Shown here: in pieces, positions 25,634-32,903 of the stretch
Layout of the letters: the number at the start of each line of letters is the position of its first letter
Position numbering within the stretch: position 1 is the stretch's first letter
From: a virus
Direction: 5' to 3' (one strand)
Virus record (IMG/VR): IMGVR_UViG_3300005841_000936
Coordinates: 17,560 to 81,559 of that record
DNA length: 64,000 nt
The notes under the pieces: generated by a model
Told to the model about the DNA's origin: nothing
The model's input: only the letters and a program-made list of their open reading frames with translations
Database searches by the model: none
Position numbers and translations under genes: made by a program

Positions 25634-28066
25634 ATGAACATATTCCGCGACAACGCACCGCTGTATTGGGCAGCGGGCATTCCAGCCATGCCACTCAAGC
25701 AGAGGCAGAAGGCCCCGATCCTCGCCGAGTGGACGACATATGGCACAACCATGCCATCTGCTGCGATCCGAGACCATTGGCTCGAGACCTATCCCCGATC
25801 GAACATCGGTCTACCGTTCGGACCCGCATCGGGTTTGTGCGCGATCGACATCGATACGGTTGATCCAGAAATTGTCGCGGCGATCGAGGATTGCCTGCCG
25901 GCTTCGCCTTGGAAACGCATCGGCGCCAAGGGCTGCGCGCTGATTTTCAAGTGGCAGGGCCAGCGGAACTTCAAAATCAGGGACGACAGTGGCATGCTGT
26001 GCGAGTTCCTTGGCCTCGGTAACCAGCTCGTACTGCCGCCATCGATCCATCCAGACACTGGTCAACCGTACGTCTCGGACACAAACCTCTGGGAGGTAAT
26101 GGACAAGATCCAGCCGCTCGGGGTCGATATTGAGGACCGGTTACGGGCGGCACTGGGGGTGAAGGGCTATTCGCTCGCCCACGACGGCCGCTCGAAGCCG
26201 CTCGATGTGGTGCCAGCCGGCGAGCGGGACATACAGCTGGTGCGCCACGCCGGGTACCTTGCCCGGGTCGTGCTCGGCATCGATAAGAACACCAAGTTCT
26301 CGCTCGGCGAAGCACTCGCCCAGATGCACACATGGGTTGTCGACTTCACCGCGTCGGCCGCGGGTGATGACATGGACCCGCAAAAGGGCCTGGCCAAACT
26401 GCTCGAGTTCCTGCTGCGTGATATTGAAGGCGGTCGGACGCTGCCCGAAGGCTGGGATGCTGGCCTGACCGAAGAGCACTTTGCTCACCCGACGATCGCC
26501 GCGATCCGTGACAAGAACCAGGCCGAGCGGTGGACCTTCGCTCGGGCCAAGGACTGGATCTCGGGACAAATCGCGCAGAAGCCAGACGATGATAATTGGG
26601 CGCTCGACCGGATCGCCGAGATTATTGAGAAAGTCGCGGCCGACGAAAACTTCCTCGATCACCATTTTGACGCACTGGTCCCTGCCCTACAGCGCGCGTC
26701 GGGCAGTATCAAACTGTCCAAGCCTGCGCTCGCCAAGATGTTCAAAGGCGCGCGGCAGGGTGAGATTGAAATGGCCGCAGATCACGACGCAATCGCCCGA
26801 CAGGTCGTGGAGGAGATGGACCGCGGCGGCGAGCTGCGCCACGCGATGGGTTCCTTCTGGCAGTGGAACGGCTCTTGCTACGGTGAGATCGACGATAAGG
26901 TCGTTTACGACCACATCTCGACCCGCGTGAAGGGCAACGTACTGTCGAAGCGCCATTCCGATTATCAGGCACTGGTCAAGGTTGTCGCTAACATGGTCCA
27001 GAAGCCGCTCGATGAATGTGGCGAGATCGGGATCAACTTCGCCAACGGGTTTCTGGATGCAGACCTTGTGCTTCACGAGCACGCGCCCAAGTACGGCAAG
27101 ACCTTCACGATGCCCTTCAACTACGTTCCGGCCCGCAGGCACGAGGCGCATAAGTGGCTCGCCTATCTCGAGACCAGCTGGGGGGACGATCCGGATTACG
27201 ACGACAAGGTCAAGGCGCTGCAGGAGGCGTTCGCCGCGACCATGTTCGGAGTAGCCCCCTCGTTTCAGAGGGTAATCTTGCTCCACGGGAAATCCGGATC
27301 AGGCAAGACCCAGGCGCTCGAGGTCCTTCAGGCAATGATGCCTCCAACCGCCGTATGTTCAATGCCGCCTGACCTTTGGAGTCAACGTTTTGCGATGACG
27401 GGCATGGTCGGAAAGACGCTCAACGTGTGCGGCGAGCTTCCGGAAGATTCCATGATCTCGGGCGAAGTCTTCAAGAAGGTGGTGGAAGGTGCCCAGATTC
27501 CCACCGAGCATAAGGGCCAGGACGGGTTTGAGTTCAAGCCCTTCGCGGCCCACTGGTTTGCGTCCAATCACTTGCCGCGATCACGCGACACTTCGATCGG
27601 GTTTATCCGGCGCTGGCTCATTCTCGATTACAATCGCGTGGTTCCTCCCGAGGAGCGTCAGATCAATTTTCATCGGGTCCTGATCGACGAAGAACGCGAG
27701 GCAATAGCGGCATGGGCTGTCGAAGGGTTCAAGCGCTTGCGCGAGCAGAAGGATTATACTCTACCCGCGTCGCACAAGCTTCGATCCAACCAGATCCGTC
27801 GATCGAACAACTCTGTGGCCGCATTTCTGCAGACTTCCGAGCGAGTTCGCCCCGCCGAGGGCGGTCAAGCGGACGCGCGTGAGGTATTCGACCAGTATCT
27901 GTTCTATCAGAAGGACGTTTCACGCGGTAATGGCGTATCGTATGAGAGGTTTCTGCAGATGATGCCCGATCTCGATTATCCTGTGGAAGAATACATGGAC
28001 GAAATTGGTGTCAACAGGTCCAAAATAATGGGCCTACATCTAAGATTAGCCCCCTTAAATAAGTAG
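25634..28066 (+). CDS. Bifunctional primase-polymerase/SF3-type helicase
   Basis: This is an 810-residue protein. The N-terminal prim-pol domain (about 1-180) has GLCAIDIDTVD with the catalytic DxD near residue 70, and LVLPPSIHPDTGQPYV with the conserved His. The C-terminal part is a D5/P4-type helicase, with Walker A HGKSGSGKT near residue 552, Walker B-type NVCGELPED, a sensor-like FASNHLP, and arginines in IGFIRRWLILDY. It would prime and unwind DNA at the phage origin. It lies about 26 kb from the polymerase cluster and is followed by a strong terminator. Confidence 0.88.
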   Translation: MNIFRDNAPLYWAAGIPAMPLKQRQKAPILAEWTTYGTTMPSAAIRDHWLETYPRSNIGLPFGPASGLCAIDIDTVDPEIVAAIEDCLPASPWKRIGAKGCALIFKWQGQRNFKIRDDSGMLCEFLGLGNQLVLPPSIHPDTGQPYVSDTNLWEVMDKIQPLGVDIEDRLRAALGVKGYSLAHDGRSKPLDVVPAGERDIQLVRHAGYLARVVLGIDKNTKFSLGEALAQMHTWVVDFTASAAGDDMDPQKGLAKLLEFLLRDIEGGRTLPEGWDAGLTEEHFAHPTIAAIRDKNQAERWTFARAKDWISGQIAQKPDDDNWALDRIAEIIEKVAADENFLDHHFDALVPALQRASGSIKLSKPALAKMFKGARQGEIEMAADHDAIARQVVEEMDRGGELRHAMGSFWQWNGSCYGEIDDKVVYDHISTRVKGNVLSKRHSDYQALVKVVANMVQKPLDECGEIGINFANGFLDADLVLHEHAPKYGKTFTMPFNYVPARRHEAHKWLAYLETSWGDDPDYDDKVKALQEAFAATMFGVAPSFQRVILLHGKSGSGKTQALEVLQAMMPPTAVCSMPPDLWSQRFAMTGMVGKTLNVCGELPEDSMISGEVFKKVVEGAQIPTEHKGQDGFEFKPFAAHWFASNHLPRSRDTSIGFIRRWLILDYNRVVPPEERQINFHRVLIDEEREAIAAWAVEGFKRLREQKDYTLPASHKLRSNQIRRSNNSVAAFLQTSERVRPAEGGQADAREVFDQYLFYQKDVSRGNGVSYERFLQMMPDLDYPVEEYMDEIGVNRSKIMGLHLRLAPLNK

Positions 28067-28070
28067 ATTT

Positions 28071-28096
28071 AGGCCCGTTTACGGGCCTTTTTCTTG
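28071..28096 (+). terminator. Rho-independent terminator after the primase-helicase
   Basis: AGGCCCG-TTTA-CGGGCCT followed by TTTTTCTTG forms a textbook terminator. It starts a few bases after the primase-helicase stop and ends the first early transcription unit. Confidence 0.9.
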
Positions 28097-28097
28097 T

Positions 28098-28134
28098 GTG
28101 AATTAGCCAAAAATCGAAATTTTCCCCGGAGTTT
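28098..28134 (+). repeat. Dispersed element GTGAATTAGCCAAA...CCCCGGA, copy 1
   Basis: The segment begins GTGAATTAGCCAAA, continues with GAAATTTTCCCCGGA and ends in GTTT. Almost the same order of words occurs at 44075-44113. Both copies precede an early gene block, so a promoter or RNA-level element is possible. Confidence 0.5.
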
Positions 28135-28413
28135 GGGGGCATGATCGCCCATAAAAGGGCAAAAAACCGTGTAAAAACAACGTGCTACCCTTCCAACGTC
28201 AGACAGTGACCCCTCCTACCAGTGGTGTAGACCAGTGTTGTGGAGGGAAGCAGAGCACGAGTGCCGCTTCTCCCGCGCTTACCGCAGCTGACACCTCCCC
28301 TTCGGGGGAGGGAACCTTGTGCCCCAGCAATGGAGCCAGGGAGCGGGAACCCGCGTCTATCGGGCCATAGACAACAGATTGGGACTAGTCCCAAAGTTTG
28401 AGGAACATAAGAC
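28135..28413 (+). other. Gene-free GC-rich region with four hairpins (possible structured RNA)
   Basis: Together with 28067-28134 this is a gap of about 350 bases with no credible gene. Visible structure: CCTCCCC-TTCG-GGGGAGG (28294-28311), GCGGG-AA-CCCGC (28343-28354), GTCTAT-CGGGCC-ATAGAC (28355-28372) and the 16-base palindrome at 28379-28394. The stem-rich order, the UUCG tetraloop and the absence of reading frames suggest a leader RNA or small RNA for the gene at 28414. No known RNA family was recognised. Confidence 0.4.
28379..28394. promoter_or_regulatory. Palindrome TTGGGACTAGTCCCAA, copy 1 of 3
   Basis: This is a perfect 16-base palindrome 19 bases before the ATG at 28414. The same arms recur at 29078-29093 and 29287-29302. 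Its position between leader and gene start fits an operator or an RNA hairpin controlling translation. Confidence 0.55.
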
Positions 28414-29061
28414 ATGACATTCGATAAAGAAACATATGCGGGAAAGGTCAGCAAATTCATTGCTGATTGCCGCTCTTTGGTTCGTTCGGGCGAAGGCTTC
28501 AGCCGTGACACTCTCGCCGCTCTCCTGAACAATGACATGACCATTGGTACGGTTGACGCCATGCTGGTGGCCAAATTCAAACCGCGCCTTCCAAGCGGCA
28601 AGGTCGGCACGTCCCGCTCAAGCCTTCGCAATGCCGACGGCGGTGAAGCTGCAAAGAAAGCGGTTGATCGTATCGAAAAGGCATTCGATGCGTGCAACAG
28701 CGATGTTGAGGCGATCGCCACTGCATTCCGTCCATTGGCTGTTGCCTTTGCTACCAATGCCGAGGGTTCGGTTAAGAGCATGTCCGCCTTGCTGGCACAG
28801 CTGAAAACAATCGAAACCAACCATGCGGAAAGCCTTGTTCCGGCTGAGGATACGGATGGGGAAGGCACTGAGGAACAGGATGCGCCTGTCATTGAACAGG
28901 AGGCACCTCTTGCCACCATGGCCAATAGACTGCGCTTGGCCATAAGCGAGGCCGATAGTGCCACCATAGCAGAGGCGCACGATGCGCTTGTCGCTCTGCA
29001 ACAGGCACTCAGCGGCACCGTCGCCTATGTCGCGGCGGAACAGGAAGCAATCGCCGCCTGA
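28414..29061 (+). CDS. Hypothetical early protein, acidic and helical
   Basis: This is a 215-residue protein. The N-terminal half is basic and ordered (KFIADCRSLVRSGEGFSRDT, MLVAKFKPRLPSGKVGTSRS) and might bind nucleic acid. The second half is acidic and Ala-rich (EDTDGEGTEEQDAPVIEQEA, then ISEADSATIAEAHDALVALQ). The gene is flanked by palindromes of the TTGGGAC family on both sides, which suggests a tightly controlled, independently expressed unit. No family was recognised. Confidence 0.55.
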   Translation: MTFDKETYAGKVSKFIADCRSLVRSGEGFSRDTLAALLNNDMTIGTVDAMLVAKFKPRLPSGKVGTSRSSLRNADGGEAAKKAVDRIEKAFDACNSDVEAIATAFRPLAVAFATNAEGSVKSMSALLAQLKTIETNHAESLVPAEDTDGEGTEEQDAPVIEQEAPLATMANRLRLAISEADSATIAEAHDALVALQQALSGTVAYVAAEQEAIAA

Positions 29062-29070
29062 ACCCTGCCC

Positions 29071-29100
29071 CGGCGGATTGGGACCAGTCCCAATCCGCCG
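29071..29100 (+). terminator. Perfect 30-base inverted repeat containing TTGGGAC palindrome copy 2
   Basis: CGGCGGATTGGGAC and its exact complement are separated by CA, just after the stop of the 28414 gene. The hairpin is strong and followed by GTTCCTTTCCC, which is only a weak T tract. It embeds the same TTGGGAC/GTCCCAA arms as copies 1 and 3. It may be a terminator, an operator, or both. Confidence 0.55.
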
Positions 29101-29135
29101 GTTCCTTTCCCTTACCGCCGCAAAGGTTCGTCGCC

Positions 29136-29564
29136 ATGGCCCGTCGCAAGTCCCGCTCGATCCACGCCCGGATTGATACCAACGCAGCGCAGTTCGAGCG
29201 CGCAGGAAATCCTTGGATTTCGCCGCGTGATCAGCTCGAAATGCAATGCGAGCCCGCATCTCCCGCGCCCAAGCGCAAGCCAAAAATTGGGACTGGTCCC
29301 AAACCCGGAATTTACCGAGAGAGCGAGGCGGTCAAACTTCGCCGACAGCAGCTGCAGAATTTGCACGGTGTCCTGGCCCTCATGGGTGGCACGCGCACGG
29401 TGCAGGCCAAAGAGCCGGCCAGATATAAACCCATCCAGTTTGTCGAGGCTATGTCGCGCGAGGAAGCCGATCCGTGGAGTGATGAAAACATCAAATCCAC
29501 CCGTGATCGCCTTGCGATGGACTTCGCCAAGGCCCGCGCTGAAGCGAATCACGTCCGAAAATAG
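29136..29564 (+). CDS. Basic hypothetical protein
   Basis: This 142-residue protein is rich in Arg/Lys (MARRKSRSIHARIDTNAAQF, SPAPKRKPKIGTGPKPGIY, EAVKLRRQQLQNLHGVLALM), compatible with nucleic acid binding. Codons 51-56 overlap copy 3 of the TTGGGAC palindrome. It ends near a GC-rich hairpin and operator copy 2. No known domain was recognised. Confidence 0.5.
   Translation: MARRKSRSIHARIDTNAAQFERAGNPWISPRDQLEMQCEPASPAPKRKPKIGTGPKPGIYRESEAVKLRRQQLQNLHGVLALMGGTRTVQAKEPARYKPIQFVEAMSREEADPWSDENIKSTRDRLAMDFAKARAEANHVRK
29287..29302. repeat. Palindrome TTGGGAC-TG-GTCCCAA, copy 3 of 3, inside a coding region
   Basis: The arms are identical to copies 1 and 2 with a TG centre. Its presence inside a gene, in frame as IGTGP, argues that the DNA or RNA motif is kept for its own sake. 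Confidence 0.5.
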
Positions 29565-29585
29565 CTGAATAATCACAATGACTTG

Positions 29586-29609
29586 GCCTCGCTGCGATCA
29601 GCAGCGGGG
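29586..29609 (+). terminator. Possible terminator hairpin before operator copy 2
   Basis: CCTCGCTGC-GATCA-GCAGCGGGG forms a 9-bp stem with one G-T pair just after the 29136 gene. It is followed by TCTCTAGTC rather than a clean T run, so termination is uncertain. Confidence 0.4.
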
Positions 29610-29624
29610 TCTCTAGTCATGCAT

Positions 29625-29637
29625 GTGACCAGGTAAC
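29625..29637. promoter_or_regulatory. Operator-like palindrome copy 2
   Basis: GTGACCAGGTAAC is an exact match to GTNACYNRGTNAC. It is followed by AACTTC-like sequence and, 28 bases later, by the ATG of the next gene, with AAAGGA as ribosome site. Confidence 0.65.
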
Positions 29638-29664
29638 TTCTCGATCCTGAAAGGACAGCCCACC

Positions 29665-29853
29665 ATGAATTGGTTAGAGCTCATGAATGCCGCCCAGGAA
29701 GATATTGCGGCAAAGTTTCCAGTAACGCGAAGATACTTCGCACAAGGTTTCAAGGTTTCGCCGCGTTTCCACGCCGACAACATTGTCGGGTTGGAGACAC
29801 TTAACCAAATCATTCGCCTAGACTTGCTTACCGGCGATTTCGTTTGTCAATAG
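29665..29853 (+). CDS. Small hypothetical protein
   Basis: This 62-residue protein begins MNWLELMNAAQEDIAAKFPV. It is the first gene downstream of operator copy 2, with AAAGGA spaced for initiation. It has mixed alpha/beta composition and no motif. Confidence 0.5.
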   Translation: MNWLELMNAAQEDIAAKFPVTRRYFAQGFKVSPRFHADNIVGLETLNQIIRLDLLTGDFVCQ

Positions 29854-29866
29854 AAGGACTTTTGAA

Positions 29867-30127
29867 ATGACTGAGTTCATTGGACATAACCAATTGCTTG
29901 CTGCGGCTGTGCATCAGGCCCACACTGCGCTTCGTTACGGTCGCAACCGTGACGAGCATGCCCAGGTCGCGGCCCAGAACCGCATGTGCGACACGATCGA
30001 GCGTGCGCAGTATCCGAACCTGCTCTTGCGCCACCTCGTGCAGCAGGTCGGCCGCGGCAAGGCGATGGTGCTCGGCGTCGAGCGGCCGATCATCAATCTG
30101 GCTCTGAGCGAGATCTCTCAGTCATGA
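29867..30127 (+). CDS. Small hypothetical helical protein
   Basis: This 86-residue, His- and Gln-rich helical protein reads NQLLAAAVHQAHTALRYGRN, then CDTIERAQYPNLLLRHLVQQ. It is preceded by AAGGA and coupled to the next gene by ATGA. The family is unknown. Confidence 0.5.
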   Translation: MTEFIGHNQLLAAAVHQAHTALRYGRNRDEHAQVAAQNRMCDTIERAQYPNLLLRHLVQQVGRGKAMVLGVERPIINLALSEISQS

Positions 30128-30237
30128 GCCGCTACGAGCGCAGACGCAACGATGGTCCCATCCGCGGCATGGCCTTCGGCATTCCGTTTGGCATTGTCAT
30201 CTGGTTAATCACCATCTGGATGGTGGCCCGGCCCTGA
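30124..30237 (+). CDS. 37-residue single-span membrane protein
   Basis: MSRYERRRNDGPIRGMAFGI leads into a hydrophobic span ending IWLITIWMVARP. The Arg-rich N-terminus would face the cytoplasm. The gene is coupled at both ends (ATGA at its start, TGATG at its stop), which supports translation despite its size. Small phage membrane proteins can act in lysis or exclusion; no role is assigned. Confidence 0.55.
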   Translation: MSRYERRRNDGPIRGMAFGIPFGIVIWLITIWMVARP

Positions 30238-30734
30238 TGTTGTACGATTGCGGCATCACGAGCCCTGAGCCGGATCAGGACCCGAAATTCCACCGGCTGC
30301 ATAGGCTGCGGCCGGCGGAGATCGGATCCCAGCTCAAGCACGAGCTGTGCATCCTTGTTCAGACGCCCGGCATTCCGATTGAATGGTTGTATTTCGTGTT
30401 TGCGTGGTCCGACCGCACCCGGCGGTTTGTCCGCGACTGGTCGGACACCGCGGATCATTCGGCCGAGGCTAAAGCAAACGCCGCAAGTATTACGAATGAT
30501 GATGCGTGGCGGATGATCAGGGTCATGCACAAGCCTGAAACCTTCGCCGGAGCCGTGCCATTTGCGGTTTCATTGGCCCTTCAGGCTGATCCGAGGATCG
30601 ATCGGGAGCTGGCCGAGGACATCGGAATTCCGGTGCAAAAGGCCCTTGGATGGCGATTTCGCAAGGTTTTTCATCCACTTACGGGTGAGAGGCTGATGCC
30701 GAGGAAGGGCCAGGCTCGGCTGTTTTCGGGGTGA
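30237..30734 (+). CDS. Hypothetical early protein
   Basis: This 165-residue protein has a HRLHRLRPAEIGSQLKHELC segment and a Trp/Arg-rich core (FVFAWSDRTRRFVRDWSDTA). The end KVFHPLTGERLMPRKGQARL is basic. It closes the 29.6-30.7 kb operon before the large control region. No family was recognised. Confidence 0.5.
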   Translation: MLYDCGITSPEPDQDPKFHRLHRLRPAEIGSQLKHELCILVQTPGIPIEWLYFVFAWSDRTRRFVRDWSDTADHSAEAKANAASITNDDAWRMIRVMHKPETFAGAVPFAVSLALQADPRIDRELAEDIGIPVQKALGWRFRKVFHPLTGERLMPRKGQARLFSG

Positions 30735-30759
30735 GTTCTTATATAGCCAATTTTTTCGA

Positions 30760-30772
30760 GTTACCTGGTCAC
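30760..30772. promoter_or_regulatory. Operator-like palindrome copy 3
   Basis: GTTACCTGGTCAC matches GTNACYNRGTNAC exactly. It follows TATAGCCAATTTTTTCGA and lies upstream of the candidate promoter at 30843-30872. Confidence 0.65.
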
Positions 30773-30842
30773 TTGATATCAGTTTCATTTTGCCACTGGT
30801 GTATTTTGCCGAGAATTGGGAATTTCTCCCAACTATTAGTGG

Positions 30843-30872
30843 TTCAAAATAAGTAATATTCCTCTTTATAAT
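30843..30872 (+). promoter_or_regulatory. Candidate promoter (TTCAAA, 18 bases, TATAAT)
   Basis: A perfect -10 hexamer TATAAT at 30867-30872 is preceded at 18 bases by TTCAAA, four of six to the -35 consensus. It is flanked by operator copies on both sides. No transcript start is known. Confidence 0.4.
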
Positions 30873-30940
30873 TCATCCGTCTTTAGAAGAAGAAGAAGAA
30901 AAATTATATATAGGGGTAATTACACTGTTCATTACTAGAA

Positions 30941-30953
30941 GTTACCAAGTAAC
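30941..30953. promoter_or_regulatory. Operator-like palindrome copy 4
   Basis: GTTACCAAGTAAC matches exactly, and the flanks extend the symmetry to GAAGTTAC...GTAACTTC. It is about 70 bases downstream of the TATAAT box, so bound protein would block elongation or early transcription. Confidence 0.65.
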
Positions 30954-31006
30954 TTCATTTTCTGAAGCATGAAAGGAGTTGGCCCAAAATAGAGGGCTGA
31001 CACCAA

Positions 31007-31019
31007 GTTACCTGGTAAC
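31007..31019. promoter_or_regulatory. Operator-like palindrome copy 5
   Basis: GTTACCTGGTAAC is the most symmetrical copy; with flanks it reads AAGTTACC-T-GGTAACT. It lies 79 bases before the start at 31098. Confidence 0.7.
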
Positions 31020-31097
31020 TCCAAAAAATTCAGTAAGAAACAAATCGTCCCAAAATTAAGGACGATCCCGAGCCTACGAACCTGATTGGAAATTTAC

Positions 31098-31514
31098 ATG
31101 AGCAGCCTAATCCGCCGCATCACGATCCGCGCCATGGAGAAAGCCAGCGTCCCGAAAATCATCGTGGGCAAAGACTCCGAAGGAGATCCAATCTTTGCGT
31201 GGCCACTGACGCTCGCAAAGATCAATCAGCCCATCCGATCAAAGCGGAAACCCGTCAAGCGTGATCACCGTATCCTGGCCAACAGGATTAAGCCGCGCGT
31301 GGACGTGACCGCTTCGGTCAAACCGAAGCGTGATCCACGCCCAAAGCCTGTCGCAGGCCCGGTCGGAGACCCTCGCCCAAAATATCACGGCCAGTACGTC
31401 GGGATGACTGGCACCCATGTGTCTCACAATCACGCCCGTGAAATCCTTCGCAGAACCACCGCACCAGGATCCGAGGCACGTCGGGGAAATATTACCCCCT
31501 CAGCCCTCGCCTAA
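31098..31514 (+). CDS. Basic hypothetical protein, first gene of the 31-36 kb operon
   Basis: This 138-residue protein starts MSSLIRRITIRAMEKASVPK; ATG at 31098 is preferred to a TTG four codons earlier. It is rich in Lys, Arg and Pro (KRKPVKRDHRILANRIKPRV, KRDPRPKPVAGP) and probably binds nucleic acid or is partly disordered. It is the first gene after the three-operator region. The family is unknown. Confidence 0.5.
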   Translation: MSSLIRRITIRAMEKASVPKIIVGKDSEGDPIFAWPLTLAKINQPIRSKRKPVKRDHRILANRIKPRVDVTASVKPKRDPRPKPVAGPVGDPRPKYHGQYVGMTGTHVSHNHAREILRRTTAPGSEARRGNITPSALA

Positions 31515-31573
31515 GCCCCGCTCAGCAGAAAAACGACCCCTGCCCGCTACCTACCTACCCGAGAGGCTTAAAA

Positions 31574-31903
31574 ATGACAATTCACCTCGACCTCCGCACC
31601 GACCTCGCCAAGGTCCGCGCCAACATCAACCTCAAGGATATGGGCCGGTGCCTGTACGCCTCACCCTGCGCGATCGGTGCCATGATCGACCACCCTGCCG
31701 ATCGTGAGCGTCTTGATCATGTTAAGGATCAACACGGCGCCGCTCAGGTCAACATTGTCACGCTGATCAGTCAGGGCGAAATCTCCGCCCCGACTGATCA
31801 GCACGCAGAGCTGAAGATGCTCCAAGAGTATTTCGACTCAAGCGGTGAAGCAGAAGAGTTTGAGCAATATCTCACCGAGCTCGAGCAGAAGTACGCGAAA
31901 TGA
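31574..31903 (+). CDS. Hypothetical protein, paralogue A
   Basis: This 109-residue protein has MTIHLDLRTDLAKVRANINL, GRCLYASPCAIGAMIDHP and a C-terminal YLTELEQKYAK. The gene at 33510 encodes a clear paralogue with the same order (LDLTRDLAKVRGN, GRCRYTAPCAIGAMM, TLTELEAKYN). The conserved Cys-x3/4-Cys with AIGAM suggests a small folded domain. The duplication happened within the same operon. Function is unknown. Confidence 0.6.
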   Translation: MTIHLDLRTDLAKVRANINLKDMGRCLYASPCAIGAMIDHPADRERLDHVKDQHGAAQVNIVTLISQGEISAPTDQHAELKMLQEYFDSSGEAEEFEQYLTELEQKYAK

Positions 31904-32061
31904 CGCTCGCCCACTTCTACCTCGTCGCCTCCACGATCCTGATCACATGGGTCTCGATGATCTGGTCCAGTAGGACCACGCTCAACACCGTGTGCAAGCT
32001 GATCACAGCCGGCATCGCCTTCTGCGGCGCCGTTCTCGTGGCCAAGGAGTTTTTCCTATGA
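31900..32061 (+). CDS. 53-residue membrane protein with two spans
   Basis: MTLAHFYLVASTILITWVSM and LITAGIAFCGAVLVAKEFFL are two hydrophobic spans joined by a short polar loop. ATGA couplings at both ends support translation. This could be a small holin-like or accessory membrane protein, but holins usually lie by lysis genes. Confidence 0.55.
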   Translation: MTLAHFYLVASTILITWVSMIWSSRTTLNTVCKLITAGIAFCGAVLVAKEFFL

Positions 32062-32126
32062 ACGTCTTCGACCAGGCCGGAGTCATCGCCAAACTCAGGG
32101 AACTAGCCGATGCCTATCAACAGTGA
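32058..32126 (+). CDS. Possible 22-residue leader peptide
   Basis: The frame reads MNVFDQAGVIAKLRELADAYQQ. It is coupled to the gene before it (ATGA) and overlaps the 32110 start. It is too short to be sure; it may only serve to deliver ribosomes to the next gene. Confidence 0.25.
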   Translation: MNVFDQAGVIAKLRELADAYQQ

Positions 32127-32682
32127 GCCCTTGGCATACCTGACCAAGTATTCTGGACGAATTGATCATCTTAGCTTTTTAAAACCAGTGCCCAGCGCGT
32201 CTGAGAGGGAAATCATCCCACTCTACGCCCGGGCCAACCCCCACTGCGGCTTCAGCTGCAACGGCGTGTACGTCGAAGGTGATAAATCCTCGATCGATAC
32301 CGTGAAACGCTGGATGCACGACGCCACCGCCCGGCTTCCCTATTTCGAGAAGCTGCTGAACGACAAGCTGACCGATGACGAGATCCTGACCCGAGCGCGT
32401 GAGGCCGCAGCTTTGGTCTATCCAGCCGCAGCCCCAAGCATCCGCAACGGCGAGTGGGACACAGGCAACATGATGATTATCGCAATCAACGCCTTGACCC
32501 ACATCAATCAGCCCCTGCCCGACCCCGACCTGATCGAGGCCCGTGCGCTGGTTGCCGGCCGATATCCGGAAGGATCCATCAGCGCTGGCAGGACTGTCCG
32601 TGGCGATGACGATGACAGCCAAGCCGTCCAGAACGCCTTGAAGGCTATCCGACGAGGCCGTGAATTGGAGCGATCCAAGTGA
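32110..32682 (+). CDS. Hypothetical phage protein
   Basis: This is a 190-residue protein. The opening EPLAYLTKYSGRIDHLSFLK, with ...IIPLYARAN, is a layout often seen in phage proteins of unknown role. The C-terminal half is helical (LTDDEILTRAREAAALVYPA). It is part of the tightly overlapping operon. No catalytic motif was seen. Confidence 0.5.
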   Translation: MPINSEPLAYLTKYSGRIDHLSFLKPVPSASEREIIPLYARANPHCGFSCNGVYVEGDKSSIDTVKRWMHDATARLPYFEKLLNDKLTDDEILTRAREAAALVYPAAAPSIRNGEWDTGNMMIIAINALTHINQPLPDPDLIEARALVAGRYPEGSISAGRTVRGDDDDSQAVQNALKAIRRGRELERSK

Positions 32683-32903
32683 AAGTATTCGTCATCATGG
32701 GAAATGATTTCCCAGCAGCTGTAGTGGCCAACCAGGCCGCGGCCGATGCCCTGATCGCTAAACGCGAGAAAGAGGAACGCGAGGAACTGATCCGCCACCA
32801 CGGCGAGAAACTGGGCAAGCTCTACGGACCGCGCATTCACTGGCGCTCGTACGAATTCGAGCTCCAGTCCGCCACTACCCCTGCCCCGACGGAATGGCGA
32901 TGA
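32679..32903 (+). CDS. Small hypothetical protein
   Basis: This is a 74-residue protein. MKVFVIMGNDFPAAVVANQA is followed by a charged helix (IAKREKEEREELIRHHGEKL). The gene starts in a four-base overlap with its neighbour. The sequence resembles small phage proteins with a beta strand plus coiled helix; no function is known. Confidence 0.45.
   Translation: MKVFVIMGNDFPAAVVANQAAADALIAKREKEEREELIRHHGEKLGKLYGPRIHWRSYEFELQSATTPAPTEWR

Larger units (their letters stand above)
30735..31097 (+). other. AT-rich control region with three operator copies
   Basis: This is 363 bases without a credible gene and is visibly AT-rich. It holds operator copies at 30760, 30941 and 31007, a TTGGGA-ATTTC-TCCCAA hairpin (30817-30833), a TATAAT box at 30867, an AGA microsatellite at about 30885-30900 and a TATATA stretch. 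The cluster of operators around promoter-like boxes makes it the best candidate for the main early switch. An origin of replication is an alternative, since AT-rich repeats are also expected there. Confidence 0.6.

Noticed and set aside
28141-28170. GCCC-ATAAAA-GGGC as a terminator
   Set aside because: The stem is only four base pairs and is followed by A rather than T on the plus strand; on the minus strand there is no gene to terminate.
30885-30900. AGA repeat as CRISPR or iteron array
   Set aside because: It is a simple microsatellite of five units. No regularly spaced direct repeats with spacers were seen anywhere in the window.
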